The notes under the pieces: model-generated
The model's input: only the letters and a program-made list of their open reading frames with translations
Told to the model about the DNA's origin: nothing
Database searches by the model: none
Part shown: piece by piece, positions 1 to 8,611 of the stretch
Numbering within the stretch: position 1 is the first letter of the stretch
How the letters are laid out: every line of letters begins with the position of its first letter
Assembly: GCA_029939595.1 (NCBI GenBank)
Contig: JAOZSQ010000004.1
Location: 1-64,000, forward strand
Direction: 5' to 3'
DNA from: EX4572-165 sp002254885
Lineage (GTDB): Archaea > Thermoplasmatota > E2 > DHVEG-1
Length of the DNA stretch: 64,000 nt
Made by a program: the position numbers and the translations under genes

Positions 1-64
1 AAATATGAAGTTTCATGTAGATAATGATTTATTTTCGATTGTGTTTTCTTCAACAACAGTTTGT

Positions 65-1813
65 TCAAAGAAGAATAAGTCGAAGAATAATCCCCACAGT
101 AGTTGCAACAGTAATCATGATAAGAACTGATCGTAACATGTCTTTTATCCCAAGTTCTTTTATCATTACTGCAAATGTTGCGACACAGGGAAAAAACATT
201 GTAAGCATGGTTGCAATAATAACGAGTTGAAATGATGAAAAAGTTCCTGCTGGAAAACTTAATAGCGTACCAACCGCAAGATCTTTTCGCAGAAATCCAC
301 TGATCAATACAATGGAGGTTTCTCCTGGGAGACCAAATAAAGTGTTCATTAAAGGTTTAAAGAGCTCTGCTAGAAATTGAATTACCCCAATAGTATAAAG
401 GATGTTAATTAGAAAAACGCCAAAAAACATCCATGGTACTGCATCTTTGATAAACCATTTAATACGCATCCATGTTTTTTTTAATGTAGTTTTTAGGTGA
501 GGAGTACGGTAGCTGGGGATTTCCAGGAATATCTCTGGGCTTTCACCTTTTATGAATCTGTTTAAGATATATCCTACGATGAAATATAAGCAGAGTAGCG
601 TTGTAAAGACCATAAGAATATAGATGATTGGAGCATACGAGAGATTTCCTTGTATTTTTTCATCTGAAAACATCGCAAAAATTAGGGATGTTTGTGCTAC
701 ACATGGAACAGATACTGAGAGAAGTGTTGCAGCTATGAAACGTTGTTTTCTTGTTTCAAGTGTTCGTGTTGCAAGCATTCCTGGAACATTACATCCAAGA
801 CCAAGAAATACTGGGACAATTCCATATCCATGCATTCCCAATTTATGAAATATATTGTCAACAAGGGTTGCTAATCTAGGTAAATATCCTGTATCTTCTA
901 GAAGTGATAAAATAAAATAAAATGCGACAATATATGGGAGCACCATTGCTATTGGAACATATAATCCCGTGGTAATCATTCCTAGCGATTCAACAAAATC
1001 AATAGTTCCATAGGTTTGACTTATAAGGAAATTATAAAGAAATCCTTCCCCTAATGTATCTGCAAAACTAGTAATAAAAGGTCTATATACTTGTTCAAAA
1101 AGAGGCTCAAATATATAGGAGATAAGATTCTCACCAATAAGTCTGACAAACCAAAATGCTGTAAATATTATAGCAATTGCGATAGGAAGGCCAGTTAATG
1201 GTTTTATTGTAATGTCTGAAATGGTATCTCTAATTGTGTGGTGGCGGTGTTCAACATGTTCTACTTGTTTAATGGTTTGACCGATTTCAATCCATCGTCC
1301 TTCTTGACTTGTTGGTTTGATTTTTTCAGGTGATGAAGCATCATTGATTTTTTCAACAAGATCCTTAATTCCTTCGCCTGTTAATGCAACTGTTGGAATA
1401 ACTGGTACTTCCAATAATTCCTCTAATTTTTTCTCATCTATATGAATTCCTAGGTGTTTTGTTTCATCCCAGAGATTCAGTGCAATAACCATTGGTATGT
1501 TTTGTTCTAGTAGTTCAAGGCAGAGGTAGAGATTTCTTTCAAGATTTGTTGCATCAATAACACAGATTACAACATCAGCTTCTTTCATTATATCTGATGC
1601 CACTTGTTCTGCTCTATTGGATGCTTCAAGTGAGTAGGTTCCTGGTGCATCAATGATTTCAACTGTTTCATTGTTCAGCCTCATTTTTCCTTTTGAGAAA
1701 TCAACTGTTGTTCCTGGATAATTAGATGAAATAACTTGTGCGCCGGTAAGTCTACTGAAAACAACGCTTTTTCCAACATTGGGATTTCCCATGAGGACGA
1801 TTTTTTTACTCAA
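65..1813 (-). CDS. feoB: Ferrous iron transport protein B
   Basis: Membrane GTPase that imports Fe(II). The N-terminal G domain is visible: P-loop GNPNVGKS at residues 9-16, G3 motif DAPG at 56-59 and an NLWD motif in the place of G4. It is followed by gate-type membrane segments with the family motif CNVPGMLATR and a second motif containing CVATFAVMIKELG. At 582 residues it is shorter than the roughly 770 residues of E. coli FeoB, as usual for archaeal forms. The start overlaps the end of feoA by 8 bases on the same strand, so the two form an operon. The family assignment is secure from the motifs; Fe(II) as substrate rests on family knowledge and the FeoA partner. Confidence 0.96.
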   Translation of the reverse strand: MSKKIVLMGNPNVGKSVVFSRLTGAQVISSNYPGTTVDFSKGKMRLNNETVEIIDAPGTYSLEASNRAEQVASDIMKEADVVICVIDATNLERNLYLCLELLEQNIPMVIALNLWDETKHLGIHIDEKKLEELLEVPVIPTVALTGEGIKDLVEKINDASSPEKIKPTSQEGRWIEIGQTIKQVEHVEHRHHTIRDTISDITIKPLTGLPIAIAIIFTAFWFVRLIGENLISYIFEPLFEQVYRPFITSFADTLGEGFLYNFLISQTYGTIDFVESLGMITTGLYVPIAMVLPYIVAFYFILSLLEDTGYLPRLATLVDNIFHKLGMHGYGIVPVFLGLGCNVPGMLATRTLETRKQRFIAATLLSVSVPCVAQTSLIFAMFSDEKIQGNLSYAPIIYILMVFTTLLCLYFIVGYILNRFIKGESPEIFLEIPSYRTPHLKTTLKKTWMRIKWFIKDAVPWMFFGVFLINILYTIGVIQFLAELFKPLMNTLFGLPGETSIVLISGFLRKDLAVGTLLSFPAGTFSSFQLVIIATMLTMFFPCVATFAVMIKELGIKDMLRSVLIMITVATTVGIILRLILL

Positions 1814-2048
1814 TTACTTCCACCCGTATTTTATTTGCCATGCCTCGTCCAATAGTCATTTGTGTTCCCCGAACTTCAATTGTTAAAGGACCATGAAATG
1901 GTTGTTTTGTTTTAACTGATACATATGTTCCATCATATATGCCCATTGCTTGTAATCTTTTCTTTATTTGATGACCGCCGTCTATTGATGTGATTTTTCC
2001 GGTTGTTTTTTTCTTCAATGACGATAGTGGTATTAGGTTGTCTTCCAT
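1806..2048 (-). CDS. feoA: Ferrous iron transport protein A
   Basis: Small cytosolic SH3-like protein (80 residues) that modulates FeoB. The sequence shows the FeoA pattern: a polar N-terminus, then IKKRLQAMGIYDG and a C-terminal beta-rich part with GTQMTIGRGMANKI. It is the first gene of feoAB, and feoB begins inside its last codons. A TATA-like box and a palindromic operator-like site lie upstream (separate entries), which would fit iron-responsive control. The size is normal for the family. Confidence 0.93.
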   Translation of the reverse strand: MEDNLIPLSSLKKKTTGKITSIDGGHQIKKRLQAMGIYDGTYVSVKTKQPFHGPLTIEVRGTQMTIGRGMANKIRVEVIE

Positions 2049-2091
2049 TTTTTCCCTTGTTGTTTTTCTTTTATGTAATTGTGCTTAAGGG

Positions 2092-2100
2092 TTTATATAA
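2092..2100 (-). promoter_or_regulatory. TATA box of feoAB
   Basis: Read on the minus strand the bases are TTATATAAA, a good archaeal TATA box. It lies 44 bases before the feoA ATG, leaving room for transcription to begin about 25 bases downstream with a short leader. Assigned by sequence and position only. Confidence 0.6.
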
Positions 2101-2110
2101 TTTTTGTAGT

Positions 2111-2131
2111 CCTAAAATCATTAGGCTAACC
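2111..2131. promoter_or_regulatory. Palindromic operator-like site upstream of feoAB
   Basis: Contains the perfect inverted repeat CCTAA-AATCA-TTAGG and, overlapping it, TTAGGCTAACC. The second motif resembles the half-sites bound by DtxR/IdeR-type metal regulators (TTAGGTTAGCCTAA-like). It lies just upstream of the feoAB TATA box, where a metal regulator could act. The match is by eye and no regulator gene is in the window. Confidence 0.4.
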
Positions 2132-2190
2132 AAAATTTTATTATTTAATGTCAGAGATTCAAAAAAAAACTATACTCGATTTAGACTTTC

Positions 2191-3396
2191 TTAGATTGAA
2201 AGAGAACGTTCAGCAACATACAGATTAACGCCGACATGTTTCCAGCAATAATCAAATACTACGTTTGGGTCCATCGGAACCCTTTCTTTACACAATTCCA
2301 TTGTAAAAGAAAGAATGCCTCTCTCCCCATATAGCCAATTTTCACTTGTACCAATCGTACCACTTAAACGAGGTAAAAGATACTCTTTTCCACTCCAACC
2401 ATGAGTTAAAAGACGATACGAATTAATCTGAGAGATATTCTCCCCAATTGATACAAATAGCTCTTCATCAGGAACATCTAAGCTGGAATGAGTCCAAGGA
2501 AACATAATAACCTCACTATATGAATGATAAGAGAGCGATATTTTGATAGAATCGTGGTTTATGACAAAATCAGAAACGGCTCTTGTCTCATTTTCAGAAA
2601 ATGGAAATTCTCCTCGATAATTCCAACTTTTATCATTTAGGATAAATGGAAGCATATAGCTCAAAGGTAAAACATAAGGAAGATACCATTTATAACCGTA
2701 ATTCCGGTTCAAATCCACTCCATAAGATGTAATTTCATCTTTGTTACCAAATGAACCATAATTTGGTGCATGATTTTTTCTCCAATTATACTCAACACCA
2801 TCAGGATTAACCATTGGTATAACAAAGATTTCAGATTCATCAACTATTTCTTTCAAACGCTGTTCAGAAGGATCTTCATCAATTAATCCATCATTATCAT
2901 TGTCAATTCCGTCAAACATATCTTCATTAATCAACCCATCACCATCATTATCATAATCATCTAAGCCATATGTTTCAAGAATGTAATTAATGAAAAAAAT
3001 TAAAGATTCATATGAAGGTTTTTCATTCCCATGATGTGCACCCATTAACAATATTGCGGGTTCACCTTCATTTTCCAAAGGATTGTCAGAAATTTTCATC
3101 AACCATATTGATCGTCCTTCATATGTTTTTCCAATAGAGATCATCTGAGAAATCTCTGTGTGGTTATTGTAAAGAGACCATAATTCTGAGGTCATAGATT
3201 GATAATCATGATATTGATATTCATCATTCAACTGACTTTGATGATTGATTATTGAAAATGGTATTGCATTTACAAAAGCGCTAATCAATAAAATAAAAAT
3301 AATTCCACAGATCTGGATTTTATATATCAATTTTACATTATTAAACATCTTGTAATCAGGATTATAATTCATATTATATAATATTACTCCAAACAA
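2191..3396 (-). CDS. Exported M14 zinc carboxypeptidase
   Basis: Metallocarboxypeptidase that would trim C-terminal residues from peptides outside the cell. The first two zinc ligands are in HHGNE (residues 121-125) and the third in SYHSYSE. The substrate motif PMVNPDG is present, and the catalytic glutamate fits FTMELCK near the C-terminus. A hydrophobic signal segment lies at about 27-45, so Met17 (start near 3348) is a plausible alternative start. Between the zinc motif and the core is an acidic stretch at about 147-174 with two DxDxDG-like repeats, resembling calcium-binding thrombospondin type 3 or dockerin loops. It is divergent from hypC and has a strand-mate paralogue at 30729-31886. 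Confidence 0.88.
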   Translation of the reverse strand: MFGVILYNMNYNPDYKMFNNVKLIYKIQICGIIFILLISAFVNAIPFSIINHQSQLNDEYQYHDYQSMTSELWSLYNNHTEISQMISIGKTYEGRSIWLMKISDNPLENEGEPAILLMGAHHGNEKPSYESLIFFINYILETYGLDDYDNDGDGLINEDMFDGIDNDNDGLIDEDPSEQRLKEIVDESEIFVIPMVNPDGVEYNWRKNHAPNYGSFGNKDEITSYGVDLNRNYGYKWYLPYVLPLSYMLPFILNDKSWNYRGEFPFSENETRAVSDFVINHDSIKISLSYHSYSEVIMFPWTHSSLDVPDEELFVSIGENISQINSYRLLTHGWSGKEYLLPRLSGTIGTSENWLYGERGILSFTMELCKERVPMDPNVVFDYCWKHVGVNLYVAERSLSI

Positions 3397-3495
3397 TTAT
3401 TTTTTTGGATTCAATCAAAACATGAATAATATATTATTATTAAATAAAATAGAAACAATAAGTTTTTTAGTAATTAATCGTATCCGCGGAATGAT

Positions 3496-3726
3496 ATGTG
3501 TCTTGCAATCCCTGGAAAAATTGTAGAAATCGATAAAAAAAATCAAATCGCCCTCGTTGACTATGGAGATAATACAAAGAGAAAAGCAAATATCTCACTT
3601 GTGGATGTAAAAGTAGGCCAATATGTTTTAGTTCATGCAGGGTTTGCAATACAGATCCTTGATCCAAAAGATGCAAAAGAAACTCTGGAATTGTTTAAAG
3701 AAATGCTTTCACAAGAGGGGATTTAG
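3496..3726 (+). CDS. hypC: Hydrogenase maturation chaperone HypC
   Basis: Small OB-fold chaperone (76 residues) that with HypD carries iron and its CN/CO ligands to the large subunit of NiFe hydrogenases. The diagnostic N-terminus MCLAIPGKI with the essential Cys2 is present. The middle has the usual DYGDNTKRKANISLVDVKVGQ-type strand. hypD starts 3 bases after the stop. No hydrogenase structural genes or other hyp genes are in the window. Confidence 0.95.
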   Translation: MCLAIPGKIVEIDKKNQIALVDYGDNTKRKANISLVDVKVGQYVLVHAGFAIQILDPKDAKETLELFKEMLSQEGI

Positions 3727-3729
3727 TCT

Positions 3730-4809
3730 GTGTTTTCACTTCACGATAAACAATTAAGCAAAAAAATTGTTCAGCAACTAAAAGAAAAAGAAATTTCCTA
3801 TAAATTTATGCATGTTTGTGGAACCCATCAAGATACATTGATGAAACATGGTCTTGACACGCTTTTAAAATCCTGTGGAATTGAAATTATTCAGGGTCCT
3901 GGCTGTCCTGTATGTGTTACAACACCAAAGGAAATCGAGGAAATGATTCTTCTTGGATTAAAAGGAAAAACAATTACTACATTTGGAGACATGCTTCAAG
4001 TACCCGGAGAAAATCACTCACTTTCATATCTTAGAACAGAAGGATGTGACATTAAAACAGTTTATAGTATTGAAGATGCAGTTGATTTTGCAAAACAAAA
4101 TAAAAGCAAAGAAGTTGTTTTCATGGCCGTTGGTTTTGAAACAACAGCTCCAACAACTGCAAGCGTCATCTTAAATGAACCACCAGAAAACTTTTCTATA
4201 CTCTGTTGTCATAGGACTATTCCTAATGCGTTGAAAACAATTGTGGAAATGGGTGAAATCCGTATCAATGGACTCATTGAACCAGGTCATGTGTCTGCAA
4301 TTATTGGAACAGAACCATATGCTTTTTTATCAAAAAAATACCACATTCCTCAAGTTATTACAGGTTTCGATCCAATGGATATACTCATGGCCGTTTGGAT
4401 GCTAGCTAAACAGATAGAAAAAGATGAGCCATATGTACAAAATGAGTACAAAAGAGTGGTTTCAAAAGAGGGTAATAAAAAGGCAAGTTCAATGCTTGAT
4501 GATGTTTTTAAACTCGTTGATATGTCTTGGAGAGGTTTTCCGGTTATCACTAAATCTGGTTTGACATTAAAGAATCAGTTTGAATCTTATGATGCTCGAA
4601 AGAAATTCGAAGATATATTAGAACCATTAAAAACTAAAAAATTTACAGAACCAAAAGGCTGTCGTTGTGGAGAACTTCTTAGAGGACTGATAACCTCAAA
4701 AGATTGTCCATTATTTGGAACGATATGCACTCCTCAAAAACCTGTGGGTCCTTGTATGGTAAGTGTTGAAGGAAGCTGCAATATATTCTATAAATACGAT
4801 GAAAAGTAG
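3730..4809 (+). CDS. hypD: Hydrogenase maturation protein HypD
   Basis: Scaffold Fe-S protein on which the Fe(CN)2CO cofactor of NiFe hydrogenase is assembled with HypC. Family motifs are all visible: MHVCGTHQD (conserved Cys), GPGCPVCV, GFETTAPTT, and the C-terminal cysteine cluster in GCRCGELLRG, CPLFGTIC and GPCMVSVEGSC that binds 4Fe-4S. The length of 359 residues is normal. The start is GTG, 3 bases after the hypC stop, giving a two-gene operon. This implies the organism makes at least one NiFe hydrogenase. Confidence 0.96.
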   Translation: MFSLHDKQLSKKIVQQLKEKEISYKFMHVCGTHQDTLMKHGLDTLLKSCGIEIIQGPGCPVCVTTPKEIEEMILLGLKGKTITTFGDMLQVPGENHSLSYLRTEGCDIKTVYSIEDAVDFAKQNKSKEVVFMAVGFETTAPTTASVILNEPPENFSILCCHRTIPNALKTIVEMGEIRINGLIEPGHVSAIIGTEPYAFLSKKYHIPQVITGFDPMDILMAVWMLAKQIEKDEPYVQNEYKRVVSKEGNKKASSMLDDVFKLVDMSWRGFPVITKSGLTLKNQFESYDARKKFEDILEPLKTKKFTEPKGCRCGELLRGLITSKDCPLFGTICTPQKPVGPCMVSVEGSCNIFYKYDEK

Positions 4810-4889
4810 AAAAATATAGGAAACATACTTATATGCCAAAATTATTTTTAATATTGAAAGAAAAAAACAATTGAATTGAAGGCATAAAT

Positions 4890-5402
4890 ATGGCAGCTGA
4901 CCTCAGTAAAAAGAAAGAACATGATCGCAAGCGAACGGAATGGAGAAAAACTCATCGTGCGTTAAATGGTAAAATTATTCTTTACCCAGAAAAACCACCA
5001 GAACACATTAATGCTCGCGGGAATAAAATTTTTAATTGGTTTTGGAAAAACATACTTCTCCCTACAAACATGCATGATATTCCAGCAATTATCTCTTCAA
5101 TAAAACAACAAATTCGAAATGAAAAAGATAAACATAAAATCAAAAAACTTCGAACTATGATTGCAATGGCAGATGATGCGTATCAGCTGAAACAGATCGA
5201 AAACATTGAAACATATGATGGAGAGCTTCAATTAACAAGTTCAGGACCTTACAATACAGGTAAAGGAATTATTTATCAGAGTGGGGGGTACATCACGACA
5301 GATTTTTCTGAAGATGAGGACAAAATCATCATGAGAGACATGGATGGTGTGATTATTGATGTTTTTTATGGTGATGAAATTGAAAAGAATGGTGGAAAAT
5401 AA
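4890..5402 (+). CDS. Unrecognised basic/acidic protein of 170 residues
   Basis: I do not recognise the family. The protein has no signal peptide or membrane segment. Its first 25 residues are very rich in Lys, Arg and His. A helical, charged middle (about 65-115, many Lys and Glu) follows, and then a Gly-rich and acidic C-terminal part ending in strand-like DGVIIDVFYGDEI. It lies 80 bases after hypD on the same strand with AT-rich sequence between, including the TATA-like ACTTATATG near 4827. It may therefore have its own promoter. The initiator ATG (4890) is preceded by GAAGG. Confidence 0.7.
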   Translation: MAADLSKKKEHDRKRTEWRKTHRALNGKIILYPEKPPEHINARGNKIFNWFWKNILLPTNMHDIPAIISSIKQQIRNEKDKHKIKKLRTMIAMADDAYQLKQIENIETYDGELQLTSSGPYNTGKGIIYQSGGYITTDFSEDEDKIIMRDMDGVIIDVFYGDEIEKNGGK

Positions 5403-5525
5403 ATAGATGCATCTTTATTTTCAACGATAGAAAAATATTCATCATTTTTCAAAATGCACAAATAGTTGATATTGAATATAGAAAAATATGCGGTATGAAT
5501 TATTGAACGGCATATTGGTGTAATC

Positions 5526-6899
5526 ATGCAAGAAATTTTTCCATTTGAAACGATGCTAGTGATTTCCAGCCTTGCAGTATTCCTTTTATTGGGGGTTGTT
5601 TTAAGGGCGAAAATATCTTTTTTCCAGCGATTTCTCATTCCAAGCTGCCTTATAGGTGGGCTTATATTAATGATTTTTATAAATCTCAAAGTTATTGTTT
5701 TATCTCATTCTACACTTGAAATCCTTGTATATCATCTATTCAATCTTTCATTTATCTCAGTTGGTTTAACGCCTGTGAGTAAATCCTTAGAACAAAAACA
5801 TGGAAAATCTAGGATTAATGGGGCACTTGGAATGGGATTAATTCAAGGGGTTATATTCCCTATTCAAGCAATCATTGGTGGTTTAATTACACTGTTATTT
5901 ATCTATGCAGGTTTTGAACTTTTTTCAACATTTGGTTTTTTTGCACCACTTGGTTTCATTGAAGGCCCAGGTCAAGCCCTTTCAATGGGTCAAACTTGGG
6001 AACAGATATCTGCAACAATTTATACAAATGCAACAACTGTTGGATTGACATTTGCAGCAATTGGATTCTTTTTTTCATTTTTTGTTGGTGTTCCATTGGT
6101 TAATTGGGGTATTAAAAAAGGACTTTCAGATCAGACCCCTAAAATTCTTCCAACTGATTTTGTCAAAGGAATAATATCAAAAAATCAAGAGAAAAAACCG
6201 GCAGGATTTGAAACAACACATCCTGCTAATATTGATGCATTATCCTTTCATTTCACACTTGTTGGACTTACATTTCTTATCACATATGGATTTATAAAAA
6301 TTATAACTGAGTATTTACCCGATGATATTGCAAAAATGATATGGGGATTTTTCTTTTTCTTTGGTATCGTTTTTGCTTTATTGATCAAAGGTATTATGAA
6401 AAAATTCAATATGATTCATCTTATTGATAGAGAAATTCAAAAAAGAATTACAGGATGGTCAGTTGATTTTTTACTTGTTGCAACCATTGCTGCTATTCAG
6501 GTTGCTGTCATCTGGAAATATCTTCTCCCTATTTCAATAATATCTGCATTAACTGGAACTATCTCTCTTTTTGTTGTCGTCTTCATCGGTAAACGAATTT
6601 GGAAGGAGTATGCATTTGAGCGAACTGCAGGGATTTTTGGAACGGTTACAGGAACTGTACCTAGTGGATTATTACTAGTAAGAATACTAGATCCAGATTT
6701 TAAGACACCTGCGGCTATTGACCTTGGGCTGACAAGTATTTTTGCAGCTCCTTTTATTCTTGTAGGTATGTTACTAGTTAATGCACCTGTACTTTGGGGT
6801 TGGAGTGTTCAGCAAACCTTAATCGCTTTTTTAGTTATGATGATGATTGCACTGGCTTTGATGAAAGTTTTTAGATTATGGGGAAAACCTCAATATTGA
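5526..6899 (+). CDS. GltS-like sodium/glutamate symporter family permease
   Basis: Integral membrane permease of 457 residues with about ten hydrophobic segments, resembling the ESS (GltS) sodium:glutamate symporter family. Supporting sequence is the paired, inverted-topology arrangement and the re-entrant-loop-like motifs GFFAPLGFIEGPGQ in the first half and GTVTGTVPSGLLLVR in the second, which GltS proteins share. A cytoplasmic basic loop separates the halves at about 200-240. Glutamate as substrate is inference; archaeal members are poorly characterised. It is a single gene preceded by an AT-rich region and followed by a convergent acyltransferase-like gene. Confidence 0.78.
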   Translation: MQEIFPFETMLVISSLAVFLLLGVVLRAKISFFQRFLIPSCLIGGLILMIFINLKVIVLSHSTLEILVYHLFNLSFISVGLTPVSKSLEQKHGKSRINGALGMGLIQGVIFPIQAIIGGLITLLFIYAGFELFSTFGFFAPLGFIEGPGQALSMGQTWEQISATIYTNATTVGLTFAAIGFFFSFFVGVPLVNWGIKKGLSDQTPKILPTDFVKGIISKNQEKKPAGFETTHPANIDALSFHFTLVGLTFLITYGFIKIITEYLPDDIAKMIWGFFFFFGIVFALLIKGIMKKFNMIHLIDREIQKRITGWSVDFLLVATIAAIQVAVIWKYLLPISIISALTGTISLFVVVFIGKRIWKEYAFERTAGIFGTVTGTVPSGLLLVRILDPDFKTPAAIDLGLTSIFAAPFILVGMLLVNAPVLWGWSVQQTLIAFLVMMMIALALMKVFRLWGKPQY

Positions 6900-6930
6900 A
6901 CTAAAAAAATCTAAGAATATGTGGTATACA

Positions 6931-7734
6931 TCAGCATTCAGTTGTATCTAAAATATCTGGATTAAGTAAACGCTGCTCAACACCATCTTTAAATTTACCA
7001 ATCTTGTCTGCTTCCATGATTCGATGATCAAAGGTACCACTTACTGGAAGCATTGGACGAATGGTTATTTTCCCATCGATTACAACGGGTTTTTCTTTAA
7101 TGGCACCCATTGCTAGGGTTGCTGGAAGATTTGCTATGGGAAACAAGGCCATATATCCGTTTGATAAACCAAAAACACCAATATTTGAAAGAGAGATACT
7201 TCCAAAAGGATTACTTTTTAATTTAATAAAAGGTATTTTAAATCCATTGTCAAAAAGCCACCATTTGATAAATTTTACAACTAGGCTTCTAAAAGGCCAA
7301 GGAATTTTACCTATGGAATCTTTAATGTTAAACGAATTTTTATCGCCTGATTTTGTTTTTTCAAGTTTTTTTCTTTGGTATTCAGCAATTTCAGTTATTG
7401 TCATGGTTTCTGCTTTTGGAATTACTAAACCTGTTATACTTTTTCCTTTTGTTGCAACTGCAAGGAATACATCAACATGTTCTCTTTGTATTAATTTACC
7501 TCTTCGAATAAAACAATTCACTTCGGGAACATCAAGATATAATGCACGAGCAATTGCAGAAGTTACGACATTTGTTACAGTTACTCTTGTTCCTTTTTGT
7601 TTCTTTTCATCGATAAATTTTAACAAATTTGTGGCATCAACTTCGTAAGTTCCATATACTTTTCCATCTTGGGGTGGTTTATAGATTGCAATCGCTGTTT
7701 TTCTCCAATTGGAAGTATTAATTTTTTTTACCAT
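6931..7734 (-). CDS. Stand-alone 2-oxoacid dehydrogenase E2-type acyltransferase domain
   Basis: A 267-residue CAT-fold acyltransferase domain of the kind that forms the core of dihydrolipoyl acyltransferase (E2). It has no lipoyl or subunit-binding domain. Supporting features are the N-terminal substrate-lid region, VTVTNVVTSAIARAL, SLSNIGVFG and the C-terminal active-site motif. That motif reads FDHRIMEAD where E2 enzymes have DHRxxDG: the His and Arg are kept, but the Asp-Gly is Glu-Ala. Without a lipoyl arm it is unlikely to serve a normal dehydrogenase complex. It may acylate another acceptor, or be a CoA-binding relic. No E1 or E3 gene is nearby. Confidence 0.75.
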   Translation of the reverse strand: MVKKINTSNWRKTAIAIYKPPQDGKVYGTYEVDATNLLKFIDEKKQKGTRVTVTNVVTSAIARALYLDVPEVNCFIRRGKLIQREHVDVFLAVATKGKSITGLVIPKAETMTITEIAEYQRKKLEKTKSGDKNSFNIKDSIGKIPWPFRSLVVKFIKWWLFDNGFKIPFIKLKSNPFGSISLSNIGVFGLSNGYMALFPIANLPATLAMGAIKEKPVVIDGKITIRPMLPVSGTFDHRIMEADKIGKFKDGVEQRLLNPDILDTTEC

Positions 7735-7907
7735 TCTTTTTTCATTTTGATGTATAGAACAATAATAAAAAAAGTCTTTGATACTATATTTTTTTCAATA
7801 GTCAAGTTTTTTCAAAAAAACAAGTAAATAAGAATTATTATGGACTGTTACCAATTTTTAAGTAACTATGCAAGAGTAAATAAATTATAATTAACAATGG
7901 TTAATAT

Positions 7908-7993
7908 GGTACAGGTCAGAGGGAACTTCGATTTATAATGTATCCCATTACTATCCCTTTTGATATACTAATAAAAAACCTTTGAACTGTACC
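7908..7993. repeat. Inverted repeat, 15-base arms, 56-base loop
   Basis: The left arm GGTACAGGTCAGAGG (7908-7922) matches the reverse complement of the right arm (7979-7993) at 13 of 15 positions. As RNA it would form a long stem closing a 56-base loop. It lies downstream of nothing transcribed toward it, between two divergent genes, so it may be a small RNA, a protein binding site or a decayed mobile-element end. Confidence 0.55.
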
Positions 7994-8330
7994 ACCATCC
8001 CTCCGATATTTGATTTTAATATTAATGAAATAATGGAATATTATTACATTTCAATTTTAAAAAGAATAGTTCATACGTTTAAATACGCCTGTTCATCATC
8101 CAGAATGCTTATTTATCGAAAAAATTATCTTTTCTAATTTTTTCCTTCATTATTGATCACTCCACCTAATTTATACTTCATTTTTCCACATTCTAATATA
8201 CAAAATAAAATTACATTATTCTTTCATTATTTTTCTACTAATCTCAATACTTTCACTAACCCCTTTAAATGATATTTAAACAATAAACAACGATACCATT
8301 ATTAGAAAGACGATAAATCCGGGGGAAATC

Positions 8331-8367
8331 GCCAGAGAGGGTGCATCCCTATATCTCCTTACCTGGC
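8331..8367. ncRNA. Nested hairpin, possible structured RNA
   Basis: Outer arms GCCAG (8331-8335) and CTGGC (8363-8367) enclose AGA/TCT and GGG/CCC pairs around a TGCAT loop, giving a three-step stem with internal loops. The region is clearly more GC-rich than its surroundings and begins after GGGGGAAATC. A T-rich tract follows at about 8378. It lies 300 bases before the C25 peptidase start. No known riboswitch class was recognised. Confidence 0.3.
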
Positions 8368-8522
8368 CTTTCTGCCAATTTTTAATGCATATCTTGTTTT
8401 TTCACCATTGTTATTTTCATCTAACGTATAAGAAGAAAAAGTAGGTAATAGAAATTATCGCCAACATATATTATCTTGAGGGAAGCGGAATTTTTTTTAA
8501 TTAATTTATTGATGAATGGATT

Positions 8523-8565
8523 AAATCAGTTTTCTATAAAATATTCAATCATATAAAACTGGTTT
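8523..8565. repeat. Inverted repeat upstream of the C25 peptidase promoter
   Basis: The left arm AAATCAGTTTTCTATA (8523-8538) pairs with TATAAAACTGGTTT (8552-8565), giving about 14 pairs with one 2-base bulge and one G-T pair around a 13-base loop. It lies about 45 bases upstream of the TATA box for the next gene. It may be a dimeric regulator site or an RNA hairpin. Confidence 0.4.
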
Positions 8566-8611
8566 GATTATCTTCTAAAAAAAGATCATATATAGATAAA
8601 ATAAGACAATG

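Noticed and set aside
1..64. Downstream gene of feoAB at the window edge
   Set aside because: Only 64 bases remain and no coding frame or motif can be seen in them.
624..848. 74-codon plus-strand open frame
   Set aside because: Lies entirely inside feoB on the other strand; the feoB motifs explain the region.
8320..8400. RNase P RNA, SRP RNA or TPP/fluoride riboswitch
   Set aside because: Hallmark sequences of these RNAs (such as GAGGAAAGTC, GGAAGG-AGCAG or CTGAGA-ACCC) were not found.
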